DNA of 64,000 bases from Cloeon dipterum (taxonomy: Eukaryota; Arthropoda; Insecta; Ephemeroptera; Baetidae), in contig NC_088788.1 of NCBI RefSeq assembly GCF_949628265.1, forward strand, positions 8,308,001-8,372,000, written 5' to 3'. A model generated the notes under the pieces. The model searched no databases, had not been told where the DNA came from, and worked only from the letters and a program-made list of their open reading frames with translations. This document shows positions 61,901 through 64,000 of this stretch, in pieces. Every line of letters starts with the position of its first letter. Within the stretch, counting starts at the first letter, position 1. The position numbers were made by a program, and so were the translations under genes.

Positions 61901-63479
61901 TGTTAACGTATATTTAAGAACTACAACAAGACGAAATTATCGATCAGCGGAACCATCCACGCGGGCCTCTTATCTATTATCCTACCACAAGAAAGTATGA
62001 ATGAAGCCAGATGAAACATAGAAATGATTTTATAAATTAATACATTTTATTTCAGATGCAGTTAAGACTTTCATGGAGACCCTCGATGAGTTCACTTCTC
62101 AGAAGAAAATTGAAAACGCCACTTTCCAGCAGTTCTTTTATTCACTGCTTCAAAAATCAGAGACCAACGGGAAAATCCCTCCTATGATTGTCACGACTCT
62201 ACACAAAATCTTAAGAATGAGGTTTCCACCACCCATCGTAACTGAATGCTTCACAAAGACTACGAATGGGAATACAAAGCCTTGTACCATAAGCGATCTT
62301 GAATCCTTCATCAGCCATTACATCACAAAGCTAAGACTCGTATTTGCGGAGACGAGTTCCCATGGCGCAGAAGTTGAGGTCGATCATACAATTCCAAAGT
62401 ACCCAACAGCAAAACCTTTTTCCTCAAATGAAGCGACAGAAGTTTCAAACACCGAAGTAGAAACAGAGGAAGCTGTAGATGAGCTCACGGGCTCAGAGGA
62501 AGCCGTAGACACGGTGTACGTGGTGTCGGCCGATGCGGGCTCTGGAAAATCAGAGCTGGCTAAGTATCTCACTTTCTTCGCCCAGAGCACTCGAGAGGTG
62601 ACATGCGTGGACCTGATGACGATCATGTACCAGTTCGTCAAGAGATTCGACTGGGACAAGCAACAAAATTGCCACTCAGCTTTTGTCGAAGAGTGCGGAG
62701 AGCATATAAAGCAGGAACTGCAGAACGGACCAAACGACCGAGTCTTGATTATCGACGCCATTGACTCCTTGTTTGAAGACTTGCGGAAAAATGTGCTTGA
62801 GACAGTGAGAGGACTGGCAGAGAACAAGGTGCCAATGTGGATTTTCACGAGGCCTGAATGCAAAGATGAGTTGCTTTCTCATCTTTCTGGAATCTGCTCA
62901 ATCAGCGTGATCGAAATCGACCCTCTTTCCAAAGAGAAACAAACCGAATTTCTGCAGAAATGGGGTTTTGAAAAATTAAAAATTGATCAACTCATTGAGA
63001 AAATCAAGCAGCAAGAAGCCGAGGACCTGATCAGCAAGGTTGGCTACCTGGCAAAGCTCTCAACCTTTCCTGACCTCGCGAAAAATCTGGAAACCGTCAA
63101 TATTTACAATTTAAGTGCACATGTCGTTGACACGGCGATCAAGTCGTACTTAAACAAACAAAGGCCAGATTTGGAAATTTCGAAACGTAACGAGGTTTTC
63201 GACAAAATCAAGAATGAACTCGCTAATGAGGCCTGCAATTATTTCCTAAAACCTCAAATCCAGAAGAAAAACTCTATTCAACAAGGGAAAAAAGCCCTCC
63301 ACGATCACTTCTTCAGATACCCTGCAGTCGAGGTGAGAGGGACCCTGGCCGCCTACCTCTTCGTTAGAAAAATGGATATCGAACTGGACGAGGTGCTTGA
63401 GACGCTCAAGGATGATGACAAGAAAGCAAGCCTTGAACGCATGTTTAACTTGAAACGCGAAACTTTAAATTTGTTTTGA
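58907..63479 (+). CDS. Caspase-pseudocaspase-NACHT-like NTPase, copy 3
   Basis: Nine coding exons: 58907-58946, 59006-59063, 59929-60134, 60194-60357, 60408-60594, 60650-61048, 61104-61339, 61919-61994 and 62056-63479. All are in phase, giving 929 residues, and several exon lengths equal those of copy 2 (58, 206, 164, 399, 236, 76). Caspase domain: CILIIHYDF, Arg53, His116 (IMTHGN), Cys158 (VSACRGN) and FSLR with Arg224. The pseudocaspase again reads VVAE and FLHTN at the lost catalytic sites. NTPase: Walker A ADAGSGKS at 614-621, Asp689 in LIIDAID, and FTRPE at 719-723. The linker before the P-loop has an internal duplication ending twice in EEAVD. The short second intron carries an extra TATA-containing insert absent from copy 2. 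The role is inferred as for the other copies: an NTP-regulated cytosolic cysteine protease of the death or immune type. Confidence 0.9.
59165..59370 (+). promoter_or_regulatory. TATA-containing GC-rich insert in intron 2 of copy 3
   Basis: A GC-rich island with TACTATAAAAGGGGGCC at about 59281-59297 is followed some 20-60 bases later by CTGAGTTGAGCC and an ATG (59348) in a short frame. Nothing similar is seen at this place in copy 2. It looks like a core promoter, either a solo LTR or other promoter-carrying insertion, or an internal promoter for a transcript starting with the caspase core exons. No flanking duplication was identified. Confidence 0.4.
59530..59690. repeat. Old MITE-like block in intron 2 of copy 3
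   Basis: A counterpart of 51900-52060. It shares CAAAGTTTGCATGCTTATC, then TTGGGTGGATCATGATGAGA and GGAATCAAAACC. Its presence in both genes at the same intron position shows it was inserted before they duplicated. Confidence 0.45.
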
Positions 63480-63825
63480 TCAAGGCAATGCTGCATCGGC
63501 TTGTTAATTTAAAAAATATGATATTATGTTATATCTATCACCTAAACTTTGCATCATTTTATTTTTAAACCTGTCTTGCTTTTGTTTATTTTAAATTGCT
63601 TCGCTGGATCGGCACTGGTACTCAGATCAATTTTAACAATATTTTGTGTTAATCATATAGATCTTGTTCCTACGGATGCATAGCGATGGCTCGTATCTGT
63701 TTTATGGTTCTATCCCGCAAGTTTTCTGTCTTTTCTTATCTTGTGTTTCATATAAGACATCTGTAATTAATTGTAACAAAGACAAAATGATTATTTAAGG
63801 TTAGAGGTATGAAATATGAGATTTA

Positions 63826-64000
63826 AATAAAGCTTTCGATTTAAAATAGAAATGGTTAATTTTATTTAGATTTTGAATTAAGAAATTTGAATGTTTAAAA
63901 AAAGAGGTTTATTGAGCACATTGCAGGAAAATGCTTTCGCCTCCTCGACGTTAAATGAACATCTGCTTTTCGTGCTTGAGCGACTCCCGCAGGCTGGAAG
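63826..64000. repeat. Duplicated downstream block at the window end
   Basis: From the AATAAA at 63826 onwards the sequence resembles 48898-49080 after the C-type lectin gene. Shared blocks include TTTTATTTAGATTT, then GGAAAAT followed by TTTTCGC, and CCTCGACG or CCTCGACCG leading to AACATG or AACATC. On the minus strand the last 60 bases read a frame ending KQMFI and a stop. It is probably the 3' part of a further gene or relic that continues to the right. Confidence 0.5.

Overview
The window is animal nuclear DNA, most probably from an insect. Genes are split by many short GT-AG introns. Intergenic DNA is AT-rich with islands of GC-rich sequence, and small inverted-repeat transposons are common. 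The recognisable genes are acyl-CoA desaturases, a C-type lectin, a BIR/RING inhibitor of apoptosis and caspase-fold proteins. All gene models were built by hand from reading frames and intron phases; no alignment or transcript data were available.

Left part (1-36 kb). Two desaturase genes lie on the minus strand with matching intron phases. The right one (25.6-33.3 kb, 330 aa) has all three histidine boxes. The left one (12.0-23.8 kb, 332 aa) keeps boxes 1 and 2 but has lost most of box 3 and the histidine of the NSAAH motif, so it looks like a pseudo-enzyme. A two-exon gene for a 140-residue membrane protein lies at 9.96-11.05 kb on the plus strand. The rest is introns and intergenic DNA rich in mobile elements: three copies of a ~440 bp TTAA-flanked MITE, a family of ~420 bp foldbacks, a 1.7 kb foldback and several ~150-180 bp MITEs.

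Right part (37-64 kb). All recognised genes here are on the plus strand. Three paralogous genes (37.3-40.4, 51.1-55.6 and 58.9-63.5 kb; 890, 928 and 929 aa) share one exon-phase pattern. Each encodes a caspase domain with the catalytic His and Cys, then a second caspase fold that has lost both residues, then a P-loop NTPase of NACHT/STAND type. Between the first and second copies are a three-BIR plus RING IAP gene, preceded by exons that still look like pieces of the caspase genes, and a secreted C-type lectin with a coiled coil. Spacer DNA around the copies is duplicated too.

How the genes may work together (inference): an NTPase with its own caspase and a pseudocaspase resembles a signal-controlled death or immune protease. 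An IAP is the usual brake on caspases, and a C-type lectin is a typical recognition protein. The caspase-pseudocaspase-NTPase array with its caspase-flanked IAP is the most novel content of the window.
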